Shown piece by piece: positions 1-9,137 of a DNA stretch of 64,000 nt (its first letter is position 1; each line of letters opens with the position of its first letter). Under the pieces are notes generated by a model. It was given only the letters and a program-made list of their open reading frames with translations. It did no database searches and was not told the DNA's origin. A program made the position numbers and the translations under genes. This DNA is from an uncultured Bacteroidales bacterium (GTDB lineage Bacteria; Bacteroidota; Bacteroidia; Bacteroidales; UBA932): NCBI GenBank assembly GCA_947179325.1, contig CAMXAU010000004.1, positions 62,001-126,000 of the forward strand, given 5' to 3'.

Positions 1-749
1 GCCGTGGTAAGTTCCGCAACGACTGCGCTGAAAGACGACACCAGAGACGGGTCCGGGCTGACAATCCCTGCTACACCGCTCTTTGTGCTCCACGCATAGT
101 ATGTCACAAGGTCGTCAGGAAGCAGTCCGTTATCCCAGTCCATGCTTCCGTTCTCGGCCGTAATAACGAATGCAAACCGGTCCTTGTCCATAGGCTCCCC
201 TGAAAGCTGCTGCAGCACCACACGGACATTGTTAGTATTTTTCTTCAGTGGCACCGTATATGTGTAGACCCCTTCGGTCTCTCCAAAGACCTGGTCCGGC
301 AGCCATCCATGGAAGAGCCGGTCAAGGTCTTCGCGTACTTCCGCTGCCCCTCCGTCCGGATATGCGCGCTTCAGCGTGCAGACAAGGTCTTCCCTTGAAG
401 CCGCGTCCTCCTGGAAGGCAAACGATCCTTTGTCAACTGTGCCGCACCACGCAAGAAGGTCATAGCATCCTGGCGCGACATCCACCGCCATGGCATAGTC
501 CCCGGACTTCAGGGCCTCACCCTGCTCGGTCTTCCGCCATACTATCTCCCCGTCTTTATCAAGGAGATAAAGGGTCACGCACTCGACCTCATTTGCAAAG
601 GCATCGGCAAATTTCATGTTCCAGTCATATCGGAATCTCACAAGGTATGTCACCGAGCAATCTCCCTCATCATCGTATATCACACCGCAGGCAACACCAA
701 TGAGGCAGAAAGACAGCAGGGAAAGCATCCTGCAGCCGGCTTTCTTCAT
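1..749 (-). CDS. FimB/Mfa2-type fimbrial anchor lipoprotein, 3' end cut by window edge
   Basis: The minus-strand frame from ATG 749 stays open to base 1, giving about 249 residues without a stop. The N-terminus is a lipoprotein signal peptide ending in GVAC (lipidated Cys about residue 21). After it comes a Cys-rich beta domain (motifs YDDEGDC, VTLYLLDKDG, GCYDLLAWCG) of the type seen in Mfa2/FimB anchor subunits (DUF1812 group). These proteins sit in the outer membrane, anchor the fimbria and limit its length. The gene follows the Mfa1-type major subunit by about 160 bases and is the fourth gene of the fimbrial operon. In-frame ATGs at 770 and 776 would add a few residues before the hydrophobic signal, so 749 is preferred. 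The C-terminal part is missing only because the window ends. Confidence 0.8.
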   Translation of the reverse strand, partial: MKKAGCRMLSLLSFCLIGVACGVIYDDEGDCSVTYLVRFRYDWNMKFADAFANEVECVTLYLLDKDGEIVWRKTEQGEALKSGDYAMAVDVAPGCYDLLAWCGTVDKGSFAFQEDAASREDLVCTLKRAYPDGGAAEVREDLDRLFHGWLPDQVFGETEGVYTYTVPLKKNTNNVRVVLQQLSGEPMDKDRFAFVITAENGSMDWDNGLLPDDLVTYYAWSTKSGVAGIVSPDPSLVSSFSAVVAELTT

Positions 750-909
750 TATACACGACAACTGATTCATGACCATCACTTTTCTTGTTGTAAAACCTGT
801 TTATACATGCCTGTCCATACAGTCAGGCAAATTGTTTCATTCAAATCCAGGAAGAGACAGGAGGGAAACTCCCGCCCCTTTCCTGGAATATAATTAATTA
901 TCTGGCAGA

Positions 910-2601
910 TTAGAGGTCAACACCCTGGTTGACAATCTTCCATGAAAGGATATTGATCTGAGCGCCTACATAGTAGGACTCCTTCTCATCATCCTTGTCC
1001 GGAACGATGTTCTCATCCGGGTTATAGATACCTTTTCCGATCTTGGTAAGGCTGTTGACAGTGATTGAATAGAGGTGGTTACGCACGATACCGTAGTTAG
1101 CCTCAAGCACCTCTTCACCAAGAGGACGGAAATGCTGTACAGGAATATTGTAGTACATCAGGCCGTCTTTATATCCGTTTGCCTTGCCATGGTTCTCCTC
1201 GAACGCCTTAAGGCTATCATTGATAGCGGTAAAGTCAGTAATCTCTGTCTCGCCGTTATCGTCTGCAAAAAGCAGAGGAAGTCCCTCGCCCTTCATCTGC
1301 ACATATACGCAGCCGTCCTCACCAGCGACAAGCTCGACATGCTCTGCACCGATCCTGGTATATTTCACACTGCCTTCAACCTCTTCCTTGTAATAAGGGA
1401 GCCCCTCTGTGTAGCCGAGGACGTACTTAAGGAATGAATCAGCGGTATAGAGGATACCGTTGTAGCGGACAAGGTCCTCAAGAGGATTACCGTCAGCATC
1501 ACAGATCTCAGCCTTGAGAATCACACCTGTGACAGCATCACGGTTGCCTGCATATTCTGCAGTGGTCGTGTTCTCGGAGCAATACTCCACACCTCCGATC
1601 ACATTGTTGAGCATGTTTGCCGACCTGTATTCAAGGGTAGAAGCATAATCAGCATTGCCATAGTTGTATGACATGCCCCAGTAGCTGCGGAAATTAGCAG
1701 CATCATTCCAGGCAAAACCCAACTCTCCATCAGTCCAGCTCTCGCTGATGTTCTTCATCATATATGAATCCTTTGCAGTGGCGTTCAGGCCCCATCCGAG
1801 GAATTTGACATAGATGTCAGTCGCACCGATCTCGACAGACTCCCCATTTCCTCCGACAACGCTTCCGCCTTCATCATTGAGGTCACCGGAAACCGTAACG
1901 TTCAGCTTATACAGACCGTTTTCTGTAGCAGCCAGGCTTGAAGATACTCCAAGCGTAACCTTTGCGGCAAGACGCTCAACGTAGATAACCACAGGCTTGG
2001 CAATTTCTGCAGCAACAGGCTCATTGGCAAAATTCTCCTCCTTCACCTCTGTCACGAAATAAGGAAGGGCCTTTCCCTCTGCATCTGTCTGTCCGGCAAA
2101 GCTGGTGGTGCTCATGATGAAATAGTTATTGCCATCTTCCTTCCTGCTGAAACCTCCGGCAAGCACCTTCTCCATATCCTCGAGTGTCACAGCCGGCTGG
2201 AATCCTGCAGGTGCATTGAGCAATGTAACTACATATTTAGGGAAAGTCTTCTCTGTAAGCCCCCTGAGGACAACGACAGAATTCCCGTTAAACTCTATAT
2301 TCTGGTCCTTTTCTGTAGCGGTACCGCCATTCCATACATTAGCCTCAGCTACATAATGTCCGTTACCGTCATAGAAATAGAATTTAGCGGAAATGACATC
2401 ATGCTCTGTCCCATACTTGAAATCCCCGGAAACAGTCTCGTCCCCAGGTGCCTTGGTCAAGGCAGAGGCATCTGAAATCCTGATGTTGAGATAAGCCTCA
2501 TCTCCCCCATTCCACGGAGTGGTACCATCTCCTGGAAGCTCATTCTTGGCGCATGAGCAGAAAGCTGCTGCGGCCATAAAAGCAATTAAAACCTTTTTCA
2601 T
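910..2601 (-). CDS. Mfa1-family major fimbrial subunit (lipoprotein precursor)
   Basis: A 563-residue secreted precursor. Residues 1-17 are a lipoprotein signal ending in CSC. The mature part opens with a short linker and a beta-rich fimbrillin fold (AYLNIRISDAS, FYFYDGNG, VVLRGL). The end, INILSWKIVNQGVDL, matches the conserved terminal strand of Mfa1-type fimbrillins, which is inserted into the next subunit during polymerisation. Known biology: the lipid-anchored precursor is exported, its N-terminal segment is removed by a protease, and subunits assemble by strand exchange. The neighbours fit: DUF3868 and DUF3575 proteins upstream and an Mfa2-type anchor downstream. The family assignment is strong. 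The adhesion target cannot be read from the sequence. Confidence 0.85.
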   Translation of the reverse strand: MKKVLIAFMAAAAFCSCAKNELPGDGTTPWNGGDEAYLNIRISDASALTKAPGDETVSGDFKYGTEHDVISAKFYFYDGNGHYVAEANVWNGGTATEKDQNIEFNGNSVVVLRGLTEKTFPKYVVTLLNAPAGFQPAVTLEDMEKVLAGGFSRKEDGNNYFIMSTTSFAGQTDAEGKALPYFVTEVKEENFANEPVAAEIAKPVVIYVERLAAKVTLGVSSSLAATENGLYKLNVTVSGDLNDEGGSVVGGNGESVEIGATDIYVKFLGWGLNATAKDSYMMKNISESWTDGELGFAWNDAANFRSYWGMSYNYGNADYASTLEYRSANMLNNVIGGVEYCSENTTTAEYAGNRDAVTGVILKAEICDADGNPLEDLVRYNGILYTADSFLKYVLGYTEGLPYYKEEVEGSVKYTRIGAEHVELVAGEDGCVYVQMKGEGLPLLFADDNGETEITDFTAINDSLKAFEENHGKANGYKDGLMYYNIPVQHFRPLGEEVLEANYGIVRNHLYSITVNSLTKIGKGIYNPDENIVPDKDDEKESYYVGAQINILSWKIVNQGVDL

Positions 2602-2607
2602 CTGTGT

Positions 2608-4062
2608 CTAATTATTTAAGTGAATATTGTCTTTCATAATTTCGATATGGGAGAGCACCTCTCCTGCCTGCTGGATTCCGGACTCCATAGCCTCCGACAG
2701 CAAGGCCTCAGCCACATCATATCTTCCCGAAAGGAATTCGCATACGCCCCGTGCATACTGCGCTTCCGGAGAAGAGCCGGCCCTCGCCAGATAACGCTCA
2801 GCCATGAGCAGGTTTCCGGCCTGCATCGCCGTGTTGGCTGCATTCAGGTTGGCTGTCTCATCATCAGGGTACATGCGCACAGCTATCTCGAACACCTCAT
2901 TGAATTCATCCGTCCCTGGGGCATATGTCTGTGCAACATGGTAGAATTCATTGAGGCTCAGCTTCTGCGGCTGGGTCTGCATCACACGCTTTATCTCCTC
3001 GACATCGCTGAATACACGTATGTCATATTCCACGCGGTAATCTGTATGCCTCAATGCCGGATAGCATTCATTTAGCAGGAAACGGTATTCATCCGGATAC
3101 ATTGACTTGATTCTCCATTCCTTTGCGTCCGGCTCCAGGCTGCTGTCTATCATGGCCAGGATCTGCTCCCTGTGCTCAAGGCCTGAAGCCTCGACAAAAC
3201 GCCTGAGACCGTCCCAGTCCTCCGGCTCATATTCAGTCTCAATTATGCCGTCCCCGAAATGGTAAAGGTTCTGGACATACCTGACAAGGGCTTCTGTACG
3301 CCCCTTGGCAAGTTCCTCGTTATGTGCATACGGACTTTCAGGAGAGGCATATCCCTTGAGCCATATAGAAGTGATAGTCACATCATTGTCATTGCGTACA
3401 GAGTCTATGGTCGCACGTATTTTGGCTAGCTCTGAAGCATTGCGCCTGTAGTCCGGATAAATGACGGTACGGTCAACCGGGAAGTCTATATACGCAGATC
3501 CGCTTATGGAATAATGCTTTGATGTATCCGCAACAGGACGGATATACGAAAGTGCAGGAAAATAAGGTTCAGCAGCAGCCGGCTCATTATAGCCGGCAAA
3601 GAGGCTGTCACTGCCGGAAAGCAGTGTACGGCAGCATCCGTAATCCCGGCGCACCATAAGGACACGCGAATGGCCCATCCACTCCTCATAAGGGACAACA
3701 GCCTCATAGGACAGGCTGTCAGGACGTCTGCCGGCCATATAGCTTGTCTCATCCTTTCCTGTTACCATACCCCCATTGCGGAGATAATGATACCACCTCG
3801 TACGCCCGTAGACCCCGACAGAAGGCAGGGCAAGAGTGTCGGTCCCGCCGACAATGAAAGGCGTCAGCGTGACAGCACGGTTCCTTGAGACCTTGAGCCT
3901 GGACAGAAGCATATCTATGCCCACTGTCATATATCCGCCGTCGCGCCTTATCTCAAGGCTGTCTACGACAGACCCGTCAAACCTTTCATCAACCAGCTGT
4001 GCAGAGACAGAATAAGAAGATAGGATAATGGATATTATTGCAAGAATTGTCTTTTTCATCAC
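2608..4062 (-). CDS. DUF3868 / OmpA-like protein of fimbrial operon
   Basis: A 484-residue secreted protein with a signal peptide (residues 2-21, ending SVSAQ). The first ~170 residues form a beta-rich DUF3868-type domain. Residues ~185-350 are OmpA-like (FPVDRTVIYPDYRRN, WLKGYASPESPYAHN, ELAKGRTEALVRYV), a peptidoglycan- or periplasm-facing fold. The last ~100 residues are helical and TPR-like (FYHVAQTYAPGTDEF, ANLNAANTAMQAGNLLMAERY). Proteins of this architecture habitually lie just upstream of Mfa1-type subunits in Bacteroidales. A role in export, assembly or cell-wall anchoring of the fimbria is inferred from that context. The gene is 6 bases from the major-subunit gene and 10 bases from the DUF3575 gene, so cotranscription is likely. 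Confidence 0.82.
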   Translation of the reverse strand: MMKKTILAIISIILSSYSVSAQLVDERFDGSVVDSLEIRRDGGYMTVGIDMLLSRLKVSRNRAVTLTPFIVGGTDTLALPSVGVYGRTRWYHYLRNGGMVTGKDETSYMAGRRPDSLSYEAVVPYEEWMGHSRVLMVRRDYGCCRTLLSGSDSLFAGYNEPAAAEPYFPALSYIRPVADTSKHYSISGSAYIDFPVDRTVIYPDYRRNASELAKIRATIDSVRNDNDVTITSIWLKGYASPESPYAHNEELAKGRTEALVRYVQNLYHFGDGIIETEYEPEDWDGLRRFVEASGLEHREQILAMIDSSLEPDAKEWRIKSMYPDEYRFLLNECYPALRHTDYRVEYDIRVFSDVEEIKRVMQTQPQKLSLNEFYHVAQTYAPGTDEFNEVFEIAVRMYPDDETANLNAANTAMQAGNLLMAERYLARAGSSPEAQYARGVCEFLSGRYDVAEALLSEAMESGIQQAGEVLSHIEIMKDNIHLNN

Positions 4063-4072
4063 CTCAGCACAT

Positions 4073-4672
4073 TTAGAACAGATATACTATATTGACCGCA
4101 AGCTTTGTCACCCCGAAATAATGGTGCGGAAGATTCTCCGCCACCCTTTTGCCGCACCCGGCACAGCGGAACTGGTCATAGCGTGTATAGGCATATCCGA
4201 CACCCAGCTCAGCCTCAAGATTCCAGTGACGCCCGAGAATCCATGCATACCCATATCCGGCACCGGCTCCGATGAACCATCCCTGGAAACGGCTGTCCGT
4301 AAGCCTGGAGAAATCCGTCCCGAGAAAAGACATGTTGTTTCCAAGCGCACCTACATTGTATTGGCCTCCATGGACATGTATACCGATGAAATGGCCTGCA
4401 AACCTGTCGCAGAACCAGTACCTCGCCTCCGGCTGGGCAAGCCAGTGCTTCCATCTCCGGTCATGCGACAAGGTCCAGGCATTGAAGTCCCCGGACACAT
4501 CCAATGTCCATCTAGGGGCCAGGCCGACCTCTACACCAAGGTTGATATTCTTGAATGCATCATAAAATACGTTGGTCTTTATCGCCACATCCTGCCCCTT
4601 CATATCCGGTGCAAAAAGCAATAGACACAACAGAAAAAACAGTTTAGCCCTGGTTTTCATACTACAAGCCAA
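4073..4672 (-). CDS. DUF3575 outer-membrane-type protein, first gene of fimbrial operon
   Basis: A 199-residue protein with a hydrophobic signal (residues ~8-22), then alternating short strands typical of a small outer-membrane barrel: VAIKTNVFYDAFKNINLGVEVGL, a core carrying RYWFCDRFAGHFIGIHVHGG, and the ending GVTKLAVNIVYLF. This is the DUF3575 pattern, found in Bacteroidales at the head of Mfa1/Mfa2-type fimbrial operons. Its exact role is not established; an assembly or outer-membrane function is the usual guess. Start 4672 is used. A second Met four codons in (MKTRAK, 4660) is an equally good start because it directly precedes the signal peptide. Confidence 0.8.
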   Translation of the reverse strand: MACSMKTRAKLFFLLCLLLFAPDMKGQDVAIKTNVFYDAFKNINLGVEVGLAPRWTLDVSGDFNAWTLSHDRRWKHWLAQPEARYWFCDRFAGHFIGIHVHGGQYNVGALGNNMSFLGTDFSRLTDSRFQGWFIGAGAGYGYAWILGRHWNLEAELGVGYAYTRYDQFRCAGCGKRVAENLPHHYFGVTKLAVNIVYLF

Positions 4673-4830
4673 TCCATTCCGTTAACTGGCCCAAAAGCCA
4701 AAACAGATGGCATAAGCACACCGCCCCGACCTTAGACCGAAATATTTAAACTCATTTAGATTCCCCCCCCATTGACTTTTCATGCCCACAGCAATAAGAA
4801 ACGCCCGCAGACCTCCGGGGAGGAAGGTGA

Positions 4831-4853
4831 ATAAAAAAAAGAGCGAAACCGCT
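4831..4853 (-). terminator. Short hairpin with T-tract after tRNA-Val
   Basis: Read on the minus strand, a small AGCG-GTTT-CGCT hairpin is followed by C and eight Ts. It lies about 30 bases past the 3' end of the tRNA. The stem is only 4 bp, so the T-tract carries most of the support. Confidence 0.5.
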
Positions 4854-4881
4854 ATAATATAACCATCTCACTCTCTTCTTG

Positions 4882-4956
4882 TGGGAGCAGAGGGAGTCGA
4901 ACCCCCGACCCTCTGCTTGTAAGGCAGACGCTCTGAACCAACTGAGCTATGCTCCC
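4882..4956 (-). tRNA. tRNA-Val (anticodon UAC)
   Basis: On the minus strand a 75-base cloverleaf can be drawn. The acceptor is GGGAGCA/TGCTCCC with discriminator A, the D-arm is GCTC...GAGC, the anticodon arm is TCTGC-CTTACAA-GCAGA, and the T-arm is GGGGG-TTCGACT-CCCTC with one G-T pair. Anticodon TAC reads Val GUA codons. The 3' CCA is not encoded. A well-spaced promoter lies about 40 bases upstream (4998-5027). Confidence 0.95.
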
Positions 4957-4997
4957 ATTTTTTGCTAAGAACTTCACTTCGTTTCCGAAATGGATTG

Positions 4998-5027
4998 CAA
5001 AGATATATAAGATTTTTTATCCTGCAA
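4998..5027 (-). promoter_or_regulatory. Bacteroidota-type promoter for tRNA-Val
   Basis: On the minus strand a -7 element TATCTTTG (5005-4998) is preceded by TTG (5027-5025) with a 19-base gap, matching the TTTG-N19-21-TAnnTTTG pattern. It points at the tRNA, whose 5' end is about 40 bases downstream. Confidence 0.7.
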
Positions 5028-5052
5028 ACTTTTTTTCAAAAAAAATCACTTT

Positions 5053-5958
5053 TTATTTTCTCCACCTCTTGTGGCTCCATAGCCAGTTGACAGGATCTTT
5101 GCGTATATCCTCCTCAAGCAGAGCATAATACCGTCTCATAAGTTCTTCCGGGTCCTGTCCCTTTGCATTCTCAGTTATAATCTCGAATGTAAGGCGATAA
5201 CGCCCCCTTCCTGCCCTCTCCTCGCGCATATACAGCACTGCAAACCCCAATTTTACAGCCAGTGCAAAACCTCCGAGCATCCCCCATGTCGGCTGATTGA
5301 GGAAATCCCCCACATAATGTCCAGCCTGATAAGGATACTGGTCCGCATTCAATATATAGACAGGCCTCTGTGTGCGGTTGGACACGGCATGGCGCATAAG
5401 CCTCGAATCTGAGATCTGCCCTGCATAGTCAGGAAGAGGAGCCCTCCGGTTCTCATAGAACACAATGTCGGACACCTTGTTACGCATTGGCCTGTAGGCC
5501 ACGAATACACGGTCCATAGGAAGCCTGGCCTTGAAATCTTCACTATCGACGTAGCTGTAAATGCCTCCGAAAAGCTCCCAGTTGCCGCAATGCGACTTCA
5601 TCGCCATGACTCCGGTCTTCTCCTGGATTTCAAGCAGGACTTCCGGATTGACATATTCATACACCTTCTGTCTCCTGAGCTTGTTTCCGTTCCCGGCGCA
5701 CCCACCGAACCAGATTGCCTCCGCCGCAAGCTCTCCAATCCTGGCATAGTACCTGTCAGCAACATCCTCGACCCAGCGGTAGTCCTTCTCAGGGAAAGCC
5801 CTCGCAATATTTGTGTAGATTACACCTTTCCTGTAATTGATGCGCTTCATCGCCCATGAGACGGCTCCGCCTATGCCGTAAAGCCATCCAAGCGGAAGTT
5901 TTCCGCACAGGGAAAGGCATCCTCCAGCTATCTTAGCCCTTAATTCTATAATTGTCAT
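5053..5958 (-). CDS. Lysophospholipid/lipid A acyltransferase (LpxL/HtrB type)
   Basis: A 301-residue protein of the LpxL/HtrB lipid A late-acyltransferase family, which transfers a fatty acyl chain to a lipid A precursor at the inner membrane. An N-terminal hydrophobic segment (residues ~10-35) anchors it. The catalytic HX4D/E motif is seen as SHCGNWE (about residue 122), followed by the conserved FVAYRPMRN region and, later, NADQYP and a C-terminal WLWSHKRW motif typical of the family. The start overlaps the end of the upstream glycosyltransferase by 26 bases, indicating tight coupling. Bacteroidales usually carry one such enzyme for penta-acylated lipid A, but the acyl donor and position cannot be read here. 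Confidence 0.85.
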   Translation of the reverse strand: MTIIELRAKIAGGCLSLCGKLPLGWLYGIGGAVSWAMKRINYRKGVIYTNIARAFPEKDYRWVEDVADRYYARIGELAAEAIWFGGCAGNGNKLRRQKVYEYVNPEVLLEIQEKTGVMAMKSHCGNWELFGGIYSYVDSEDFKARLPMDRVFVAYRPMRNKVSDIVFYENRRAPLPDYAGQISDSRLMRHAVSNRTQRPVYILNADQYPYQAGHYVGDFLNQPTWGMLGGFALAVKLGFAVLYMREERAGRGRYRLTFEIITENAKGQDPEELMRRYYALLEEDIRKDPVNWLWSHKRWRK

Positions 5959-6913
5959 ATTTTTTCAGTTCAATCTTCTTTTTATGTATATCGTGCCTGA
6001 GCCGGAGAACATATTTGAGCTTATGAAGCAGATCCGCATTCCTGAAATACTCATACCTGCCGAGCTGCCCATAGATTTTCACAGACGGCCAGGAGACCGC
6101 AAGCCACGCCAGGTTCCTGCACAGCTGCGTCCTGTACCTTTTACGTGGCAGCGGGTACGGGACATTCCGGAAAAAGTCCTCAGTCCAGTTGAAGAAGTCT
6201 ATTGTCGCCATAGACCTGCGCTCCACATATTCACCTGAAAGAAAGGATGATACATTCTCTCCGCTGTCACGCCACAGAATCCGGTCCACACCACCTATAT
6301 TCCTTATGCCATGGCACGAGGCCACCTCCATCACAGTGGCATTGTCAGTCCTGAAAGCCATGTCGAACTGCACAAACCCGTTTTCCTCCAATGCCTTCTT
6401 CCGGAATATGAATTCCGGCATACGGGCATCTATCCTGCCCATGTAGAGGTCCGCATAGAAATCCGCAGAGGAGACAAAGTCATCCCATGGTGCAGTCTTC
6501 CTCAATGGAGCCAGCCGCGTATCGACAATCTCTATGTCCCAGTGGTACACATCGTGTCCCGGGTAATCCTGCACAGTCTGCCTGAAACTGCGGATGCAGT
6601 CAGGCGTCATGACATCGTCATCAGAAAATATGCATACGAACTCCTCCCGGCCGGCAAGGGCGAGGCACCTGTTCCACTGGGCGACAAGGTCCCTTCCCCC
6701 AAGGTTCTCCTCAAAGCGCACATACCTGATATGGAGCCTGTCATTGAACCCGGCCACAATTTCCGCGAGCGGTTCCGGACTGCAGTCATCACCGATATAG
6801 ACATTGAAATCAACGTCAGACTGACGCGCAAGCGATTCAAGCGTTTCTCCGAAATATTTCCCCTTGTATGCCGGTATCACCACAGCGAGGTCAGTGCCAT
6901 TCAAAAGTTCCAT
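5933..6913 (-). CDS. Family 2 glycosyltransferase (GT-A fold)
   Basis: A 326-residue cytoplasmic or membrane-associated GT2 enzyme. Residues 9-110 hold the nucleotide-sugar binding fold: DLAVVIPAYKG, YIGDDCSPEP, ENLGGRDLVAQWNRCL and the metal-binding IFSDDDVMTPD. A basic C-terminal helix (LRHDIHKKKIELKKYDN) may contact the membrane. It overlaps the downstream lpxL-type gene by 26 bases, and a divergent Stealth/GT4 pair lies on the other side, so a role in lipopolysaccharide or capsule sugar addition is inferred. A minus-strand TAnnTTTG-like element lies at 6944-6951, about 30 bases before the start codon. Confidence 0.82.
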   Translation of the reverse strand: MELLNGTDLAVVIPAYKGKYFGETLESLARQSDVDFNVYIGDDCSPEPLAEIVAGFNDRLHIRYVRFEENLGGRDLVAQWNRCLALAGREEFVCIFSDDDVMTPDCIRSFRQTVQDYPGHDVYHWDIEIVDTRLAPLRKTAPWDDFVSSADFYADLYMGRIDARMPEFIFRKKALEENGFVQFDMAFRTDNATVMEVASCHGIRNIGGVDRILWRDSGENVSSFLSGEYVERRSMATIDFFNWTEDFFRNVPYPLPRKRYRTQLCRNLAWLAVSWPSVKIYGQLGRYEYFRNADLLHKLKYVLRLRHDIHKKKIELKKYDNYRIKG

Positions 6914-6943
6914 AAAGACATATCATCAATGCATAGTGCCCGC

Positions 6944-6951
6944 AAAATTAG
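6944..6951 (-). promoter_or_regulatory. -7 element for GT2-lpxL pair
   Basis: Minus-strand TAATTTTG fits TAnnTTTG, 31 bases upstream of the GT2 start. The -33 region at 19 bases reads CTG instead of TTG. It is back to back with the + strand element at 6993. Confidence 0.5.
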
Positions 6952-6992
6952 CAATTTTTCCAGAAACGGACAGGCATTACGGCCTTTCATGA

Positions 6993-7000
6993 TATTTTTG
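6993..7000 (+). promoter_or_regulatory. -7 element for Stealth-GT4 pair
   Basis: TATTTTTG fits TAnnTTTG, 77 bases before the preferred start at 7077. No clear -33 TTG is seen. It forms a divergent pair with 6944-6951. Confidence 0.45.
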
Positions 7001-7076
7001 CCACATTTTCATGTCCGGATGCAACATTTCTGAATCAACTGCATCTATAAGACTGGCTAAAAAAACACAATTATAT

Positions 7077-8051
7077 ATGATTGATGCTGTATTGACCTGG
7101 GTCGACGGCAACGACCCGGCCCTGAAGGCGGTAAAGACAAGTTACCTTACAGGCAGGAAAGAGGATACCCTCAACGATGTCGCCGGCCCTGCAAGGTATA
7201 TACAGGAGGGAGAGCTTCATTATGCCATTGCCTCCATCCTGAGGTTTGCAGAATATGTCAAGAGGATATTCATCGTCACACCGGGGCAGGACCCCCATCT
7301 TGAGGATTTCATAGGCAGGAATTTCCCGGACAGCAAGGTCCCGGTGATAATCATAGACCAGGACAGCCTGTTTGAAGGCCATGAAAAATATCTCCCTGTA
7401 TTCAACAGCATTGCTGTGGAGACAATGATATGGAGGATACCAGGACTGAGCGAAGAGTTCATATATATGAACGATGATTTCTTCTTTGCCGCACCATCCA
7501 GATACGAAGACCTTTTCCAGGACGGTAAAGTCGTCCTGTATTCTGAAAGATATCCTAACATTGCCGCAGAATTCCTGAGGCTTGTCCGCCCAAGGAGAAA
7601 GGACGGGAAACGCAGGTTCACATACAAGGACTCGCTGCTCAACAGCTCATATGCCGCCGGGATGAACCATTACTACCATCTTCCGCACGAGCCGCACCCT
7701 CTGCTTAAAAGCCTGTTCGAGGACTTCTACAGGGAGCATCCGGAAGCCATAACAAGAAACATATCGCACAGGTTCAGGGACAATGAACAGTACAATGTGC
7801 AGTCATTAGGCTATCTCCTTGCAGAAAAGGCAGGCAAGCTGATTCACAGGAGCGCGTCGGGACTGACAATAAAGTTCCAGCCTGCCCCTGAAAAGAAGAA
7901 CCACATCCAGAAGAAGCTCAAGAAGATCTCAAGGATGAAAAACCTCAGATACGGATGCATGAACGACCTGAGGAATGCATCCGAGGACGAGAAGAAGATG
8001 TTCTGGGAATACATGAGCAACCTCCTGGACGTCAAGTTCAAGCAACAATAA
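7077..8051 (+). CDS. Stealth-family sugar-1-phosphate transferase
   Basis: A protein of about 324 residues starting MIDAVLTWVDGNDP, the Stealth conserved region 1. Region 2 is present (VKRIFIVTPGQDP, VPVIIIDQDSLF, LPVFNSIAVETMIWRIPGL, EEFIYMNDDFFFA). A later region 3-like block (HYYHLPHEPHPLLK, NISHRFRDNEQYN) carries more conserved His and Arg. Stealth enzymes move a hexose-1-phosphate from a nucleotide sugar and so build phosphodiester-linked glycans, in capsule or cell-surface polymers. The frame is open back to 7011, but the family motif begins at 7077, so that ATG is chosen. It sits 19 bases before a GT4 gene on the same strand and faces a second Stealth gene beyond it. Confidence 0.85.
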   Translation: MIDAVLTWVDGNDPALKAVKTSYLTGRKEDTLNDVAGPARYIQEGELHYAIASILRFAEYVKRIFIVTPGQDPHLEDFIGRNFPDSKVPVIIIDQDSLFEGHEKYLPVFNSIAVETMIWRIPGLSEEFIYMNDDFFFAAPSRYEDLFQDGKVVLYSERYPNIAAEFLRLVRPRRKDGKRRFTYKDSLLNSSYAAGMNHYYHLPHEPHPLLKSLFEDFYREHPEAITRNISHRFRDNEQYNVQSLGYLLAEKAGKLIHRSASGLTIKFQPAPEKKNHIQKKLKKISRMKNLRYGCMNDLRNASEDEKKMFWEYMSNLLDVKFKQQ

Positions 8052-8070
8052 CCCATTAAACGGAAAAGAA

Positions 8071-9123
8071 ATGATACTATTCGACTGCTCTGACCTGAGA
8101 CATCCATACTGTGGAATATATACATATATAGACAGCCTTGCCAACTCCCTGTACCTCCAGGGGGCATCCTGCGGGGCCGACATCGGATTCTATGTACCGG
8201 AATCATTCCGCGGAGCATTCGGTGAAACCTCAAGGTACAAGAAGATGCAAGGTCTGCACCGGCACCTTTTCCATCCGGGGAAAGACGTTTCGCTGTTCCA
8301 TGTGACAACACAGTTCTCAAAGTTCTTCCCGAACATATTCAGGGGGCAGATACTGCTTACCGTGCATGACCTCAACTACATGCATGGAGACTTCCCCGAG
8401 CACACGAAAGAGAAATACAGACGCCGTACATTACGTACGTTTGAAAAGGCTGACAGGATAGTGACGATTTCCGAATTCGCGAGGCAGGATATCCTTGAGA
8501 ACATCGACACAAAAGGCAAGAAAGTGGAGATGGTGTACAACGGCATCACTCCTTTCACCGGAAAGCTGACACCGCCGTCCAGGATTCCGGACAGGCCGTT
8601 CCTACTGTCCGTAGGAAGAGTCGCGACATCCAAGAACATCCACACCCTTCCATGCCTGCTTGCAGAGACAGGCTACAGCCTTGTCATCATAGGACGCCTG
8701 TGCGACGAGACCGAAGTCAGGCAGATCAATGAAGAAGCCAGGAAGTGGGGCGTTGAGGACAGGATAATATTCACAGGAGCGATATCCGAAAGCACGAAGC
8801 ACTGGTATTTCGAGCACTGTGAAGCATTTGCGATGCCATCTCTATGCGAGGGGTTCGGCATTCCAGCACTGGAGGCCATGCTCCACAGGAAACCGGTCTT
8901 CCTCTCCGACAGGACATCCCTCCCTGAAATCGCAGGGGAACACGCATATTATTTCAACCACGATTTCGAGTCAAGGGCCATGCAGGAGGAATTCATGAAG
9001 GGAATGGACGATTTCTCAAAAGGCGGAAAGGACATCGAGGCAATGGTAGCCCACGCACAGTCATTCTCCTGGGAAAATGCAGCCAAGAATTACATCGGGA
9101 TATACAAGGACATGCTCCAGTAG
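8071..9123 (+). CDS. Family 4 glycosyltransferase (GT-B fold)
   Basis: A 350-residue retaining glycosyltransferase. The N-terminal Rossmann domain opens MILFDCSDLRHPYCGIYTY, with a GIYTY loop for acceptor binding, and carries LLTVHDLNYM and the GT4 landmark ADRIVTISEFARQDI. The C-terminal domain has FLLSVGRVATSKNIHTL and the donor-binding E-x7-E motif within SLCEGFGIPALEAM. It probably adds a sugar to a lipid-linked or surface glycan intermediate; donor and acceptor cannot be deduced. It lies 19 bases downstream of a Stealth-type gene, so the two are probably cotranscribed, and a strong hairpin follows the stop codon. Confidence 0.88.
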   Translation: MILFDCSDLRHPYCGIYTYIDSLANSLYLQGASCGADIGFYVPESFRGAFGETSRYKKMQGLHRHLFHPGKDVSLFHVTTQFSKFFPNIFRGQILLTVHDLNYMHGDFPEHTKEKYRRRTLRTFEKADRIVTISEFARQDILENIDTKGKKVEMVYNGITPFTGKLTPPSRIPDRPFLLSVGRVATSKNIHTLPCLLAETGYSLVIIGRLCDETEVRQINEEARKWGVEDRIIFTGAISESTKHWYFEHCEAFAMPSLCEGFGIPALEAMLHRKPVFLSDRTSLPEIAGEHAYYFNHDFESRAMQEEFMKGMDDFSKGGKDIEAMVAHAQSFSWENAAKNYIGIYKDMLQ

Positions 9124-9137
9124 CCTTCAGGGACATT

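Noticed and set aside
4028..4624. 198-codon + strand frame opposite the DUF3575 gene
   Set aside because: Lies antisense to a gene with clear family motifs; the translation lacks any recognisable domain.
4673..4881. Invertible promoter upstream of the fimbrial operon
   Set aside because: Phase variation is common for such operons, but I found no pair of inverted repeats flanking a promoter here; only one short CCTC...GAGG hairpin is present.
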